A DNA stretch of 64,000 nt, from contig BAOK01000002.1 of the NCBI GenBank assembly GCA_000509225.1, positions 748,496 to 812,495 of the forward strand, in the 5' to 3' direction. The notes beneath the pieces were generated by a model. The model worked only from the letters and a program-made list of their open reading frames with translations, was not told the DNA's origin and did not search any database. Position numbers and translations under genes: made by a program. Origin of the DNA: Parvibaculaceae bacterium Mf 1.05b.01 (lineage in GTDB: Bacteria; Pseudomonadota; Alphaproteobacteria; Parvibaculales; Parvibaculaceae). Below, piece by piece: positions 41,996 through 51,380 of the stretch. Within the stretch, counting starts at the first letter, position 1; each line of letters starts with the position of its first letter.

Positions 41996-43030
41996 TTAGT
42001 CGCCCAGCGCGAAGACCAGCAGCAGTGTGCGCTGGACCGAATTGAAATTGTCATCTGACACCACATAGAGAAGTGTCCGGCCGTCGTCATCCTGGCGCAC
42101 GGACAGGCCCTCCATATTGTCGATGGAGCGGGTGTGGTTTGCTTCCACGAGAACCTCGCCATCAAGTGGATCCTTTGTCTCAAGCGCGTCGGCCGGAATG
42201 CGGCGCATCATCATGGAGACACCTGCAAGCGCACTATAGTGGCGCTCCAGCGTGATGAGGTCCCCATTAGGGAGAACGTCAATGTCTGTGAGTTGATAGG
42301 GTAGGTGCTGTTTCAGGCGAACGGGTGTCGCGCTGTCTGCCGTGAGCCGTGCGCCGATGATATGGCCATCCTCGTCGAAGGTCTTTTCAGAGAGGGCGAG
42401 GAGGGATCCGTCTGGCAGATAGGTGATGGCTTCCAGCCCACCATTGTTTTCCAGATTGTCGAAGACCCCGAAGTCTTCGATAAGCGTTGCGGATGCCTCA
42501 AACCCAAGACTTGTCAGGTCGTGGCTCTGGAGGCGGTGATTGCGCTCAAAGCCAACAAGTGTTGGACTGTTTCTAGGGTCGGCCCCAAACGCGACGGTCA
42601 GGCTTTCAGCGTCAGTGTTGCGCTTTCCCGAGAGTTGATCGCCGCTCGCATCCAGGATTGGCGCCAATAATGCGTCATCGAGACCTGTTGGACGGTCTCC
42701 GTCTGCCTGAATGTTTGCGGTGAACCAGTTGCCCTGGTCCGTGACTGCAATGAGCGCATCACCGGATTTGCCGACGATCAAGCCGGAGAGGCCGCCAAAG
42801 TCTGGATGGCTCGATGCGAGTTCCAAACCGCCAATATAGGTGAGGCTTCCTGCTTGTGCGTCTCTTGGGTTTTCCGGGTTCCAGACAATGGGGTTTGCAC
42901 TGATTGTGATGGAAGCTGGTTCTGCCAGCGCGGGTCCCGACCCGGTAAGCCAGTAAAGGCTTGCTGCTGCCGCGACTGCAAGAAGTCCTGCAATTGAAGT
43001 GAGAGCGGTGGGCGTGGTGAAACGCTGCAT
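41996..43030 (-). CDS. Phytase-like esterase (PF13449 type), exported
   Basis: A 344-aa protein with an N-terminal hydrophobic segment (about 10-30) serving as signal or anchor, then a beta-propeller-like esterase-phytase domain: 'GGLELASSHPDFGGLSGLIV', 'DALIAVTDQGNWFTANI', 'NGGLEAITYLPDGSLLALSE' and 'SIDNMEGLSVRQDDDGRTLL'. The acidic-Gly motifs D-F-G-G-L-S-G and N-M-E-G-L are the family's metal or phosphate contacts. It should work in the periplasm on phosphate esters; true substrate unknown. It is convergent with the VUT gene and next to a TetR regulator gene, 91 bases downstream of that gene's end. Confidence 0.85.
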   Translation of the reverse strand: MQRFTTPTALTSIAGLLAVAAAASLYWLTGSGPALAEPASITISANPIVWNPENPRDAQAGSLTYIGGLELASSHPDFGGLSGLIVGKSGDALIAVTDQGNWFTANIQADGDRPTGLDDALLAPILDASGDQLSGKRNTDAESLTVAFGADPRNSPTLVGFERNHRLQSHDLTSLGFEASATLIEDFGVFDNLENNGGLEAITYLPDGSLLALSEKTFDEDGHIIGARLTADSATPVRLKQHLPYQLTDIDVLPNGDLITLERHYSALAGVSMMMRRIPADALETKDPLDGEVLVEANHTRSIDNMEGLSVRQDDDGRTLLYVVSDDNFNSVQRTLLLVFALGD

Positions 43031-43121
43031 TGGGAGTCTCCATTTGTCGGGCCCCGCCAGTTTAGCTGAAAGACGTGACAGGATTTGTCAGTAGACTTGT
43101 GAAATTTCAGGTTTCTAAGGT

Positions 43122-43679
43122 CTACGAGGCCTCTTCAACCATGGCGATGAGTTCTTTCACAAAGGCTTTGTCAGAGGGCAAATCCAAAATGCCTGACTGA
43201 TAGAGTGACAGTCCGCCGTGAAGCATCATATGGATTTTAAAGACAGACCGTCGCTTCTCTTCTGTTGGCGCGGCCTGGTCGCTAAAGAGGCGGATCGCTT
43301 CGGTGATGACGAGGTGCGCGGCTTTCTGCAGCTCCGGCTTTTCTTTCATGGTGGCATGAGGACGGCTGGTCATGAGCGCATAGAGGTGTGGGTTTTTCAG
43401 GGCGAACTTCGTATAGGCGTTAACAAAGCTGTCTGTCGTGTCGGCAGTTGCAAGCGCTTTTGCAAACGCTTCATATCCTTCCGTCGCGACGGCATCGAGC
43501 AGGGCATCGCGGTCTTCAAAATGATTGTAGAGAGATCTGTGGGCGATCCCGACCTGATCTGCGACACGCCGGATGCTCAGTTTTTCATAGCCTGACTCTG
43601 CGATCAGGGCGTGCGCCGCGGCAAGTGCGTCTTCTCGGACATTGCCGTGGCGATAGGTTGTTCGGGCGTTTTCGCTCAT
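43122..43679 (-). CDS. TetR/AcrR-family transcriptional regulator
   Basis: A 185-aa repressor. The N-terminal helix-turn-helix is 'AAAHALIAESGYEKLSIRRV', 'ADQVGIAHRSLYNHFEDRDA'; the C-terminal ligand domain is helical ('FVNAYTKFALKNPHLYALMT', 'FSDQAAPTEEKRRSVFKIHM') and resembles the WHG-type family that follows TetR HTHs in many actinobacterial and alphaproteobacterial genomes. It may control the phytase-like gene downstream or the crotonase gene upstream on the same strand (gap 89 bases). No palindromic operator is evident to me. Confidence 0.85.
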   Translation of the reverse strand: MSENARTTYRHGNVREDALAAAHALIAESGYEKLSIRRVADQVGIAHRSLYNHFEDRDALLDAVATEGYEAFAKALATADTTDSFVNAYTKFALKNPHLYALMTSRPHATMKEKPELQKAAHLVITEAIRLFSDQAAPTEEKRRSVFKIHMMLHGGLSLYQSGILDLPSDKAFVKELIAMVEEAS

Positions 43680-43768
43680 GGGGGCACCATAACGCTGTCA
43701 CCCTTTGCCCGCTAGGTCCTGGGAGAGGGTTGGTGGAGACCGGCGGTCATGGTGTTTTCTTTCACCGA

Positions 43769-44488
43769 TCAGCGCGCGTCTACGATGCGTTGAGCGCTTT
43801 CCAAGCTCAGTTCGCTTGCCGCCGCTGCTCTTACGGCGTCGATAGCCGGTGCACGGACGCGCAGTTTGGTCGCCGCATGGTGACCCATGCCAACGTTTTC
43901 TTTCAATTCGAGAGCGGCCTCTTTTGCTGCTTTCATGAGCTCATCTGGCGCAACAATCCTGTCTAGGAAGCCCGCGCGCTGGGCATCTTCGGCGTCGTAA
44001 AGCTCACCGGTCGTTGCTGTGCGGTTGAAGTAAGCAGGTGCCAGGCGATAGCGGGCAAGCTCGGTTGCGAAGTAAGGCAGGGTCATATTGATCCGCACTT
44101 CGTTGAGGCCGATCTGTATGCCGCTGTTCGCACCGATCCGCAGGTCTGATGACAGCAACAGAAAAGCCCCCATGGGGTAGGCACTGCCGGTGCAGGCGGC
44201 GACCACGGGGAAGGGGAAGGAAAGCAGTTTGACTGTGAGGTCTGCGCCCAGCTTCATCATGCTGTGAATGTCCTCGGCGGTTCCTGTTGCGAAGACCCCC
44301 ATGTCGAAACCGGCAGAAAAGACCCGAGCGTTGCTGGACAAAAGGACGACGGCCTTGTCCTTCTCTGCCTGGTCAAAAGCATCGTGTATCGCCTGAAGCA
44401 TCGTCGGGGACATGGCGTTCACTTTGCCATCGTCCATGGCGATATGGGCAACTCCATCTTCGAGTGTGTAAGTCACGGGACTTGTCAT
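43769..44488 (-). CDS. Enoyl-CoA hydratase/isomerase (crotonase) family protein
   Basis: A 239-aa crotonase-fold enzyme. The oxyanion-hole strands are 'NARVFSAGFDMGVFATG' and 'AACTGSAYPMGAFLLLSSDL', the latter where the usual catalytic Glu region has 'RIGANSGIQIGLNEVRINMT', keeping Glu in 'LNEVR'. It should act on acyl-CoA esters in fatty-acid breakdown. The minus strand carries TAGGAG with 8-base spacing to ATG 44488; longer in-frame starts up to 44563 are not supported. The TetR gene downstream could regulate it. Confidence 0.85.
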   Translation of the reverse strand: MTSPVTYTLEDGVAHIAMDDGKVNAMSPTMLQAIHDAFDQAEKDKAVVLLSSNARVFSAGFDMGVFATGTAEDIHSMMKLGADLTVKLLSFPFPVVAACTGSAYPMGAFLLLSSDLRIGANSGIQIGLNEVRINMTLPYFATELARYRLAPAYFNRTATTGELYDAEDAQRAGFLDRIVAPDELMKAAKEAALELKENVGMGHHAATKLRVRAPAIDAVRAAAASELSLESAQRIVDAR

Positions 44489-44679
44489 GGTCATTTCTCC
44501 TAAAAGCATCCAGTGGATGTATTTGGACACATTGACGAAGTGAGACAAGCAGAAACCGCGCAAAGCGCGTTGCGTGAGGCGGTTGACGTGGCGTATTTTT
44601 TGAGAGAGACGCTGGGGAAATTGAGAAATATTCTATGTGACCATCGGGTGCAGGTGCCCGGGAGGTTCCCAATTCTCAA

Positions 44680-44758
44680 GTCATCCTCGTGCTCGATACG
44701 GGGGTCCATTCAAAGTAGAGATGGTGTTTGGACCCTCGGGTCTGGGCCCGAGGGTGAC
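44680..44758. repeat. Inverted pair of REP-like palindromes after cobT
   Basis: Two related elements in opposite orientation: GTCATCCTCGTGCTCGATAC.. (44680-44708) and TGGACCCTCGGGTCTGGGCC.. (44729-44758, which reads GTCACCCTCGGGCCC.. on the other strand). Both are palindromic and end in GGGTCCA / GTCAnCCTCG, the style of the intergenic palindromic repeats common in alphaproteobacteria. They lie 13-91 bases past the cobT stop, where they may also help terminate or protect the mRNA. Confidence 0.7.
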
Positions 44759-44770
44759 AATTGGCGCGCG

Positions 44771-46717
44771 TTAACCGCGCCGGGCAGCGGCGACGTCCTG
44801 GAAACTGGTTTTGCTTAAAGAACTTGGGCCTTTGCCTGAAGGTCTTTTGGCTGCGTTCTGCCGTTCTTGTTTCCGTCCCTTAGGCCCGGTCTTTTCGTCA
44901 AAGAGCTCGGCAAGCTTGTCGGTCATGGCACCGCCCAGCTGTTCGGCATCAATGATGGTGACGGCGCGTTCGTAGTAGCGGGTCACATCATGGCCGATGC
45001 CGATGGCGATCAGTTCAACTGGTGACCGGGTCTCAATGTCTTCGATCACCTGGCGAAGATGACGCTCGAGATAGTTTCCGGCATTCACTGACAATGTGCT
45101 GTCGTCGACCGGCGCCCCATCGGAGATCACCATCATGATCCTACGGTGTTCCGGCCGCGCAAGCAGACGGTTATGCGCCCAAATCAGCGCTTCACCATCA
45201 ATGTTCTCTTTCAGCAGGCCTTCGCGCATCATCAGACCCAGATTGCGGCGTGCGCGGCGCCAGGGGCTGTCAGCAGATTTATAGATGATGTGACGCAGGT
45301 CGTTGAGACGCCCCGGGTTGCCGGGTTTGCCTTCAGAAAGCCATTTTTCACGGGCCTGTCCGCCTTTCCAGGCGCGGGTCGTGAAGCCGAGGATCTCTAC
45401 CTTCACGCCGCAGCGTTCCAGTGTGCGAGCGAGAATGTCTGCGCAAAGAGCGGCGACCGTGATGGGGCGTCCGCGCATGGAGCCTGAATTGTCGAGCAGG
45501 AGGGTCACGACTGTGTCGCGAAACTCGGTGTCGTTTTCCATTTTGTAGGCGAGCGGCATCATGGGATCTGTAATCGCGCGGGTAAGCCGCGCGGCATCCA
45601 GAATGCCTTCTTCCAGATCAAACTCCCAGGTGCGGTTCTGCTTCGCCATCAATTTACGTTGTAGCCGATTAGCCAGCCGTGAGACGACGCCATGGAGTTG
45701 ATGAAGCTGCTGGTCGAGATATTGACGCAGCCGGGTCAGCTCTTCCAGGTCGCACAGATCTTCAGCGCTGATGACTTCGTCATAGGTCTGGGTGAAGACT
45801 TTGTAGGACGGTGCGCGCGCAGCTTCATCCATCCCATCTGGACGCCAGGGCTGGTTGCCGTCGCCCATATCTTCCATATCTTCACCGTCGGCCGGCATGT
45901 CGTCGGCATCGACTTCAACGAGCTGCTCTTCCCCTTCTTCACCGTCGCCTTCAGCCATCTCGGCTTGCTCGGCGCTGGCGCCTTCGGGTTGTTCGGCTTC
46001 GCCAGCCTCGGCGTTGTCGTCGGGCTGATCTTCGCCGCCTTCTTCACCGTCCTGTTCGTCATCGGAATCTTCCGGGCTGTCGCCCAGCTCATCGCCCATC
46101 TCAAGATCGGTGAGGACGTCGCGCATCACTTTGGCGAAGGCTTCCTGATCTTCAAGAACCTCCCCCAGACGCTCAAGATCGCCAGAGGCTTTCTCTTCAA
46201 TCCAGGGGCGCCAGAAATCGACCAGGTTTTGTGCAGCGTCGGGCACAGGCGCACCGGTCAGTTTTTCTCGCGCCATCATAGCGACTGCTTCGGCGAGGGG
46301 GGCTTCGTCTTTGTTTGTGATCTTGTCGTAGCCGCGGGCCTTGCAGCGTTTTTCAAGCGCTGCCGTCAGATTGTCGCCCATGCCAGACATTTGGGTGGCG
46401 CCAATGGCCTCGACCCGGGCCTGTTCAACCGCATCGAAGATGGCGCGGGCATTGCTCCCATCGGGGGCCAGTCTGGAATCGACCTCTGCGTCATGGTGGG
46501 CAAGACGAAGGGCATAGGCGTCAGAGAAGCCGCGGACTTCTGCAACTTCGCCGGCCTCCAGTTCCCGGCTTGGCAAGGGAAGGCGCGCGCGAAGCCCGCG
46601 AAGTCCTGGTGGTTCCGTGCCAAAGGTCACGGCCAGTTCTTCCTGCTCGGCAATGGTCTTCATGGCCGCCGTCAAAGCTCGCTTGAACGGTTCGACCGGA
46701 CCTTCCTTATTTTGCAT
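44771..46717 (-). CDS. cobT: Cobaltochelatase subunit CobT
   Basis: A 648-aa subunit of the ATP-dependent aerobic cobaltochelatase CobNST, which puts cobalt into hydrogenobyrinic acid a,c-diamide in B12 synthesis. The N-terminal part carries CobT-specific helices ('[20 protein letters not shown]'), the middle (about 205-300) is an acidic Asp/Glu-rich linker, and the C-terminus is a von Willebrand A domain with MIDAS '[15 protein letters not shown]' (near residue 412) and '[20 protein letters not shown]'. It follows cobS by 40 bases in one operon. CobN is not in the window. Confidence 0.93.
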   Translation of the reverse strand: MQNKEGPVEPFKRALTAAMKTIAEQEELAVTFGTEPPGLRGLRARLPLPSRELEAGEVAEVRGFSDAYALRLAHHDAEVDSRLAPDGSNARAIFDAVEQARVEAIGATQMSGMGDNLTAALEKRCKARGYDKITNKDEAPLAEAVAMMAREKLTGAPVPDAAQNLVDFWRPWIEEKASGDLERLGEVLEDQEAFAKVMRDVLTDLEMGDELGDSPEDSDDEQDGEEGGEDQPDDNAEAGEAEQPEGASAEQAEMAEGDGEEGEEQLVEVDADDMPADGEDMEDMGDGNQPWRPDGMDEAARAPSYKVFTQTYDEVISAEDLCDLEELTRLRQYLDQQLHQLHGVVSRLANRLQRKLMAKQNRTWEFDLEEGILDAARLTRAITDPMMPLAYKMENDTEFRDTVVTLLLDNSGSMRGRPITVAALCADILARTLERCGVKVEILGFTTRAWKGGQAREKWLSEGKPGNPGRLNDLRHIIYKSADSPWRRARRNLGLMMREGLLKENIDGEALIWAHNRLLARPEHRRIMMVISDGAPVDDSTLSVNAGNYLERHLRQVIEDIETRSPVELIAIGIGHDVTRYYERAVTIIDAEQLGGAMTDKLAELFDEKTGPKGRKQERQNAAKRPSGKGPSSLSKTSFQDVAAARRG

Positions 46718-46757
46718 GGACGCGATCCTTCAGCCCTGGCAGCTCTAAGCGTAGAGC

Positions 46758-47753
46758 TTAGGCCACCATGATTTTTGCAGCACTGTCTGGCAGATCTTCC
46801 CCGAAGCAGCGTTGATAAAACTCGGCAACGGTTGCCCGCTCCAACTCATCGCACTTGTTGAGGAAGGTTACGCGGAAGGCGAAGCCAACATCGTCAAATA
46901 TTTCTGCATTCTCCGCCCAGGTGAGCACTGTCCGTGGGCTCATCACTGTAGAGATGTCACCTTGGATAAAGGCTGCACGGGTCAGGTCTGCAACACGAAC
47001 CATGGAGGACACGATTGCTTTGCCTTCTTCGGTCTTGGCATAGCTCTGCGCTTTCGCGAGAATGATGTCGGTTTCCGCGTCGTGTTCCAGATAGTTGAGC
47101 ACCGTCACGATGTTCCAGCGGTCCATCTGGCCCTGGTTGATTTGCTGGGTACCGTGATAGAGGCCGCTCGTATCGCCAAGGCCGATTGTGTTGGCCGTTG
47201 AGAAAAGGCGGAAATGATCGTTCGGGCGGATCACCTTATTCTGATCGAGCAGGGTGAGCTTGCCTTGCACTTCGAGTACGCGCTGGATCACGAACATGAC
47301 GTCTGGACGGCCAGCATCATATTCATCAAATACGAGTGCGACCGGGTGCTGCAGCGCCCAGGGAAGAAGTCCCTCGCGGAATTCTGTCACCTGTTTGCCG
47401 TCTTTCAGGACAATGGCGTCTTTCCCGATCAGATCGATCCGGCTGATATGGCTGTCCAGGTTTACGCGGATACACGGCCAGTTAAGGCGGGCAGCGACCT
47501 GCTCAATATGCGTGGACTTCCCTGTGCCGTGATAGCCCTGGACCATCACGCGGCGGTTAAAGGCAAAGCCTGCAAGAATGGCCAGCGTTGTTTCGCGATC
47601 GAAAAGATAGTTCTCATCGAAATCAGGCACATATTCGCTGCGCTCTGAAAATGCGGGCACTTCCATATCAATATCAATGCCGAAAGCCTCGCGGACTTTC
47701 ACCGTTGTGTCCGGGCCTTCAACTGACAAATTGCCCTGTACTTCCGCTTCCAT
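46758..47753 (-). CDS. cobS: Cobaltochelatase subunit CobS (AAA+ ATPase)
   Basis: A 331-aa AAA+ ATPase that forms a ring with CobT to drive cobalt insertion. Walker A is '[20 protein letters not shown]' near residue 80, Walker B '[20 protein letters not shown]', sensor region '[20 protein letters not shown]'. The N-terminus '[20 protein letters not shown]' is typical of CobS. ATG 47753 matches the usual length (about 330); the frame is open 33 codons further upstream but that part does not belong to the family. Together with the mutase and MeaB it points to B12-dependent propionate metabolism. Confidence 0.93.
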   Translation of the reverse strand: MEAEVQGNLSVEGPDTTVKVREAFGIDIDMEVPAFSERSEYVPDFDENYLFDRETTLAILAGFAFNRRVMVQGYHGTGKSTHIEQVAARLNWPCIRVNLDSHISRIDLIGKDAIVLKDGKQVTEFREGLLPWALQHPVALVFDEYDAGRPDVMFVIQRVLEVQGKLTLLDQNKVIRPNDHFRLFSTANTIGLGDTSGLYHGTQQINQGQMDRWNIVTVLNYLEHDAETDIILAKAQSYAKTEEGKAIVSSMVRVADLTRAAFIQGDISTVMSPRTVLTWAENAEIFDDVGFAFRVTFLNKCDELERATVAEFYQRCFGEDLPDSAAKIMVA

Positions 47754-47979
47754 TCTGCTCTTCTCTCTTTCCCATTGTCTGGCCAAAAACAACAAAGCCA
47801 GCCGATAGTATCTCACGTTCAAACGTGTTCGCCCTAGCTTGCAAATTGGCAAGGCAGGCTGCGCTGGCTGTGTGATCTTATAGATCTACAACCGCGCGAA
47901 ACTTTCTATCCTGTCGCATTCGCGGACGGAGCGTCGCTCATGCTTCCCCTGAATTTGCTTCAAAAAGCGCGGCAGGAGA

Positions 47980-48585
47980 TCAGCAGAAGCCACTCTTTTT
48001 CAGGTAGTCGTGTGCCTGGATGACTTTCTGGAGCCGGTCTTCAGCAGCCCGGTCGCCCCCATTTGTGTCGGGGTGAAACTTCTTCACAAGCTCTTTGTAG
48101 CGGGTCTTTATGTCGTTCATCGTGGCGGTCTCGTCAAGACCAAGCTCCAGCAAGGCTTTTTTCTCTGCATTGCGCGGTGGGCGCTTGCGGGTGCCGTCTG
48201 CGTTTTCCTTGTAGGGGTCATTTTCCCCGAAAAACCCAAAAGTGTCGGCGAACGCTGGGTCAGCCTGGAACCTGCCGCCGCCAGACCCTTCGGGATTCAT
48301 CCCCATTTTCCAGGTGGGACGGTGTCCGGTCCGGTTTTGCTCCTGGTATCCGCGAACTTCTTCCTCACTCATATTGGCGAAGAAATTGTAGTTTTTGTTG
48401 TATTCGCGGATATGGCTCTCACAGAACCAGGCATATTGGCCCTCAGAATTGCGGCCTTTAGGCGCGCGGTGAGGTGCCGTTGAGGTGCAATCAGGCCATT
48501 CACAGGGGCGGTTGGCCTTTTTTTCTTTCTTCTTTTTTTGAGGCGCGATCCGGATCGAATCGAAATATTTTGACGTGGAATTCAC
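47980..48585 (-). CDS. J-domain (DnaJ-like) protein with N-terminal Cys motif
   Basis: A 201-aa protein. The C-terminal 60 residues are a J domain ('ALLELGLDETATMNDIKTRY', 'KELVKKFHPDTNGGDRAAED') with the HPD loop that stimulates DnaK ATPase. The N-terminal part has a basic patch 'APQKKKKEKKANRPCEWPDC', a C-x4-C and a C-x2-H ('WFCESHIREYNKNYNFF') that could bind zinc. The same gene beside bolA and cobS is usual in alphaproteobacteria. It should be a DnaK partner for particular substrates, perhaps in Fe-S or cobalamin protein folding, which is inference. Confidence 0.88.
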   Translation of the reverse strand: MNSTSKYFDSIRIAPQKKKKEKKANRPCEWPDCTSTAPHRAPKGRNSEGQYAWFCESHIREYNKNYNFFANMSEEEVRGYQEQNRTGHRPTWKMGMNPEGSGGGRFQADPAFADTFGFFGENDPYKENADGTRKRPPRNAEKKALLELGLDETATMNDIKTRYKELVKKFHPDTNGGDRAAEDRLQKVIQAHDYLKKSGFC

Positions 48586-48683
48586 AGGAGCAGCTCTCGT
48601 TTCAAAACTTCGGACTATATCTGTACTAAATCTATACCAGTGGTGATGTTTCGCACTGTACCAGCACAGAGTTAAGAGGGTGG

Positions 48684-48959
48684 ATGACTATAGCAGAACA
48701 AATCGAGGAAATCGTTAGTGAAGCGCTGCAGCCGGTGAGGCTGGAGGTCGCAGATAAATCTCATCTTCATGCCGGGCACGCCGGCGCTCGGCCTGAGGGT
48801 GAGACACATTTCCATCTGACGATTGTCTCCTCCCTTTTTGAAGGGGAAAACCGGGTGGCGCGCCACCGTCGGGTCAACGCGCTCTTGGCCGATCTTCTCG
48901 CCGACAGGGTACACGCAATGCAGCTGAAAACGCTGACGCCGGATGAGGACCTGGCTTAA
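48684..48959 (+). CDS. bolA: BolA-family protein
   Basis: A 91-aa protein. 'LVRLEVADKSHLHAGHAGAR'-type segment (with His-x-His-x-G-H) followed by 'THFHLTIVSSLFEGENRVAR' and 'HRRVNALLADLLADRVHAMQ' and 'LKTLTPDE' is a full BolA fold. BolA works with monothiol glutaredoxins on Fe-S trafficking and stress response, and may bind DNA. It is divergent from the J-domain gene and its stop codon interlocks (4 bases) with the stop of the CorC-like gene. ATG 48684 with GAGGGTGG nearby is the likely start. Confidence 0.93.
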   Translation: MTIAEQIEEIVSEALQPVRLEVADKSHLHAGHAGARPEGETHFHLTIVSSLFEGENRVARHRRVNALLADLLADRVHAMQLKTLTPDEDLA

Positions 48960-50239
48960 GCAGGTACCATTGTCTTGACGGGCCGGACACGCAACTTCGT
49001 GAGCTGGTTTCGCTGCTTTTCTTCAATGGTGAAGCGAAACCCGTGGAAGGTGAAGGCCTGTCCCTTTTCAGGGATGGTCTGGGCTTCATGGATGACAAGC
49101 CCGGCTATGGTGGTTGCCTCTTCGTCCGGCAGTGTCCAGTCCATATTGCGATTGAGATCGCGGATGGTCACGGTGCCATCGACAAGCACGGACCCGTCGG
49201 CCTCTCGATTGACGTCAATGAAGTCGATGTCATGTTCGTCAGCAATGTCGCCGACGATCTCTTCAAGAATGTCTTCCAGGGTCACGAGGCCCATCAGGCC
49301 GCCATATTCATCAACAACGAGGGCGAAGTGAGTCTTCATGCGCAGAAAGGCATTGAGCTGACCCTGAACGCTGGTGGTTTCGGGTACGAACCAGGGTTTG
49401 GTCGCGAGACTTAAGATGTCGAGCGTGTCGGGATCGGCCTCATCACCGGCAATGGCGCGCAGCAGGTCTTTGGCATGCAAAACGCCGACAATGTTCTCAG
49501 GCTCCCTCTGCCACAGGGGGATGCGGGTATGCGGGCTTTGCATTACTTCGCGAATGATGTCGATGGCGGGCTGATCTGCATCCACCATGATCATGTTTTT
49601 TCGGTGCACCATAATCTCCTCTACCTCAAGCTCGCTGAGATCGAGGATGCCGCCGAGCATGTCCTTGTCGCGCTTGACCACCTGGCCCTCCTGGTGGTGC
49701 AGGTTGATGGCGCCGCGGAGTTCATCATGAACGGAAAGGGCATGGTCGGCACCGTCTGTCGACACGCCGAAAAGGCCAAGCGTTCGTTGCACGATAAAGG
49801 CAATGGTCGTGGTGATGGGTGCGAAGACCCGCACAACAAATCCGATAATCGGCGCGACAGCGAGTGCCATGCGATCCGTGTGAGAGATTGCATAGGTCTT
49901 TGGCATGACTTCCGCAAAGATCAAGACAAGAGCGGTCATTACCAGGGTTGCGTAGACAACACCGGCGTCGCCAAAGAAAAAGATGAGCAGGCTGGTTGCG
50001 AGTGCAGAGGCCAGAATGTTGACCAGATTGTTTCCGAGCAGAATGGCACCGATGAGACGTTCGCGGTCTTCGGTCAGTCGTTGGACGTGCTGGGCCCTCT
50101 TGCTCCCATTTTCGCTCAGATGGTGCATGCGTGCACGCGAGGCAGCCGTGAGGGCTGTTTCAGATCCGGAAAAGAACCCGGATAGGCACAACAGAATAAA
50201 TATGCTGATGAGTGTCAGAATGAGGTCGATGGTGTCCAT
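48956..50239 (-). CDS. HlyC/CorC-family transporter (CNNM-CBS-CorC)
   Basis: A 427-aa membrane protein. An N-terminal CNNM/DUF21 domain with about four hydrophobic segments ('LISIFILLCLSGFFSGSETA' begins it), a pair of CBS domains (about 200-330, 'HRKNMIMVDADQPAIDIIRE', 'VLHAKDLLRAIAGDEA', 'HFALVVDEYGGLMGLVTLED') and a C-terminal CorC/HlyC domain. Bacterial members of this class move Mg2+ or Co2+ out of the cell. Its start overlaps the aroB stop by TGATG, so it is coupled to the shikimate genes, a conserved alphaproteobacterial order. Confidence 0.9.
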   Translation of the reverse strand: MDTIDLILTLISIFILLCLSGFFSGSETALTAASRARMHHLSENGSKRAQHVQRLTEDRERLIGAILLGNNLVNILASALATSLLIFFFGDAGVVYATLVMTALVLIFAEVMPKTYAISHTDRMALAVAPIIGFVVRVFAPITTTIAFIVQRTLGLFGVSTDGADHALSVHDELRGAINLHHQEGQVVKRDKDMLGGILDLSELEVEEIMVHRKNMIMVDADQPAIDIIREVMQSPHTRIPLWQREPENIVGVLHAKDLLRAIAGDEADPDTLDILSLATKPWFVPETTSVQGQLNAFLRMKTHFALVVDEYGGLMGLVTLEDILEEIVGDIADEHDIDFIDVNREADGSVLVDGTVTIRDLNRNMDWTLPDEEATTIAGLVIHEAQTIPEKGQAFTFHGFRFTIEEKQRNQLTKLRVRPVKTMVPA

Positions 50240-51375
50240 CAGACAGCCTTTTGGTCAGTCATAAAGTCGAGCAGATCGTTGCTGCTGACATCGCGGGTAA
50301 TGAAGGCACTGCCAATGCCTTTTGCCAGGATGAAGGTAAGAGTGCCGTCGATAACTTTTTTGTCCTGCCCCATCAATTCGATCAGGCGCTCGGGGCCCGG
50401 CAGGTCGCCTGGAATGTCTGAGAGCTTTGTCGGCAGGCCCGCGGCTTCCAGATGCCGGACGGCGCGAATCGCATCCTGGCCGGAGCAGAGCCCAAGCTTC
50501 GCGGACAGGCTGAAGGCCAGCCCCATGCCAATAGCGACGCCTTCGCCATGGATCAGGCGGTCTGAGAAACCCGTTGCTGCTTCCAGAGCGTGGCCAAAGG
50601 TATGGCCCAAGTTGAGAAGTGCGCGCACGCCGCCCTCGCGTTCGTCCTGTGCGACAATGCGGGCCTTTGACTGGCAACTTTTGACGATGGCCTGGGTCAA
50701 TGCTTGTGGGTCCCCGGCCATCAGTTTTTCGACATTTGCTTCCAGCCAATTGAAGAAGGGAGCGTCGTCAATCAATCCATATTTGACGACTTCTGCGTAG
50801 CCCGCGCGCAATTCACGCGGCGGCAGTGTCTTTAACGCCGAGATGTCAGCAAGTACCAGCCTCGGCTGGTGGAAAGCACCGACCAGATTCTTACCTTGTG
50901 GCACATTGATGCCGGTTTTGCCGCCGACAGAGCTGTCCACTTGTGCGAGCAGGCTTGTGGGGATCTGTGCGAAGTCGACGCCCCGGCGCAGCACGCTTGC
51001 GGCAAAGCCAGTCAGGTCACCGATGACCCCGCCGCCAAGGGCAATGATCAAGTCGCCCCGTTCGACACCCGCGTCAAGCAGGTCGCTCAGCAGGGATTGC
51101 AGCTGATCGAAGTTTTTCGTCTTCTCACCTGCAGGCAAGATGAAAGCCTGTGACTTGACGTCGGCTGCCGCCAGGCTCTTCTCAAGTGTTGCCAGATGAC
51201 GGTCTGCAACATTCTGGTCCGTTACGATGATCACCCGTCCTCGCTTCAGGAGGGGGGCGATATGTGTGCCCGCGTTGGCGATCAGGTCAGGGCCCACAAG
51301 AATATCGTAGGCGCGGTCGCCCAAGTCGACTGTGACCCGGTCGACCGTGACTTTGTCTGCTGTAAGGCTTGTCAT
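50239..51375 (-). CDS. aroB: 3-dehydroquinate synthase
   Basis: A 378-aa NAD-dependent enzyme converting DAHP into 3-dehydroquinate, second step of the shikimate pathway. NAD-binding 'RGDLIIALGGGVIGDLTGFA', metal/substrate-binding 'IPTSLLAQVDSSVGGKTGIN' and 'FHQPRLVLADISALKTLPPR', 'ALLNLGHTFGHALEAATGFS' with the zinc His residues are all present; 'MGQDKKVIDGTLTFILAKGI' ends the helical part. It lies five bases downstream of aroK on the same strand and overlaps the CorC-like gene by TGATG, so the three are one operon. Confidence 0.96.
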   Translation of the reverse strand: MTSLTADKVTVDRVTVDLGDRAYDILVGPDLIANAGTHIAPLLKRGRVIIVTDQNVADRHLATLEKSLAAADVKSQAFILPAGEKTKNFDQLQSLLSDLLDAGVERGDLIIALGGGVIGDLTGFAASVLRRGVDFAQIPTSLLAQVDSSVGGKTGINVPQGKNLVGAFHQPRLVLADISALKTLPPRELRAGYAEVVKYGLIDDAPFFNWLEANVEKLMAGDPQALTQAIVKSCQSKARIVAQDEREGGVRALLNLGHTFGHALEAATGFSDRLIHGEGVAIGMGLAFSLSAKLGLCSGQDAIRAVRHLEAAGLPTKLSDIPGDLPGPERLIELMGQDKKVIDGTLTFILAKGIGSAFITRDVSSNDLLDFMTDQKAV

Positions 51376-51380
51376 TTACT

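Noticed and set aside
45692-46771. 359-codon plus-strand open frame opposite cobT
   Set aside because: It is a shadow caused by the GC-rich third positions of cobT; the product has no recognisable domain and cobT is complete.
49475-50185. 236-codon plus-strand frame opposite the CorC-like gene
   Set aside because: Antisense shadow; CorC-like protein has all its domains in the other strand.
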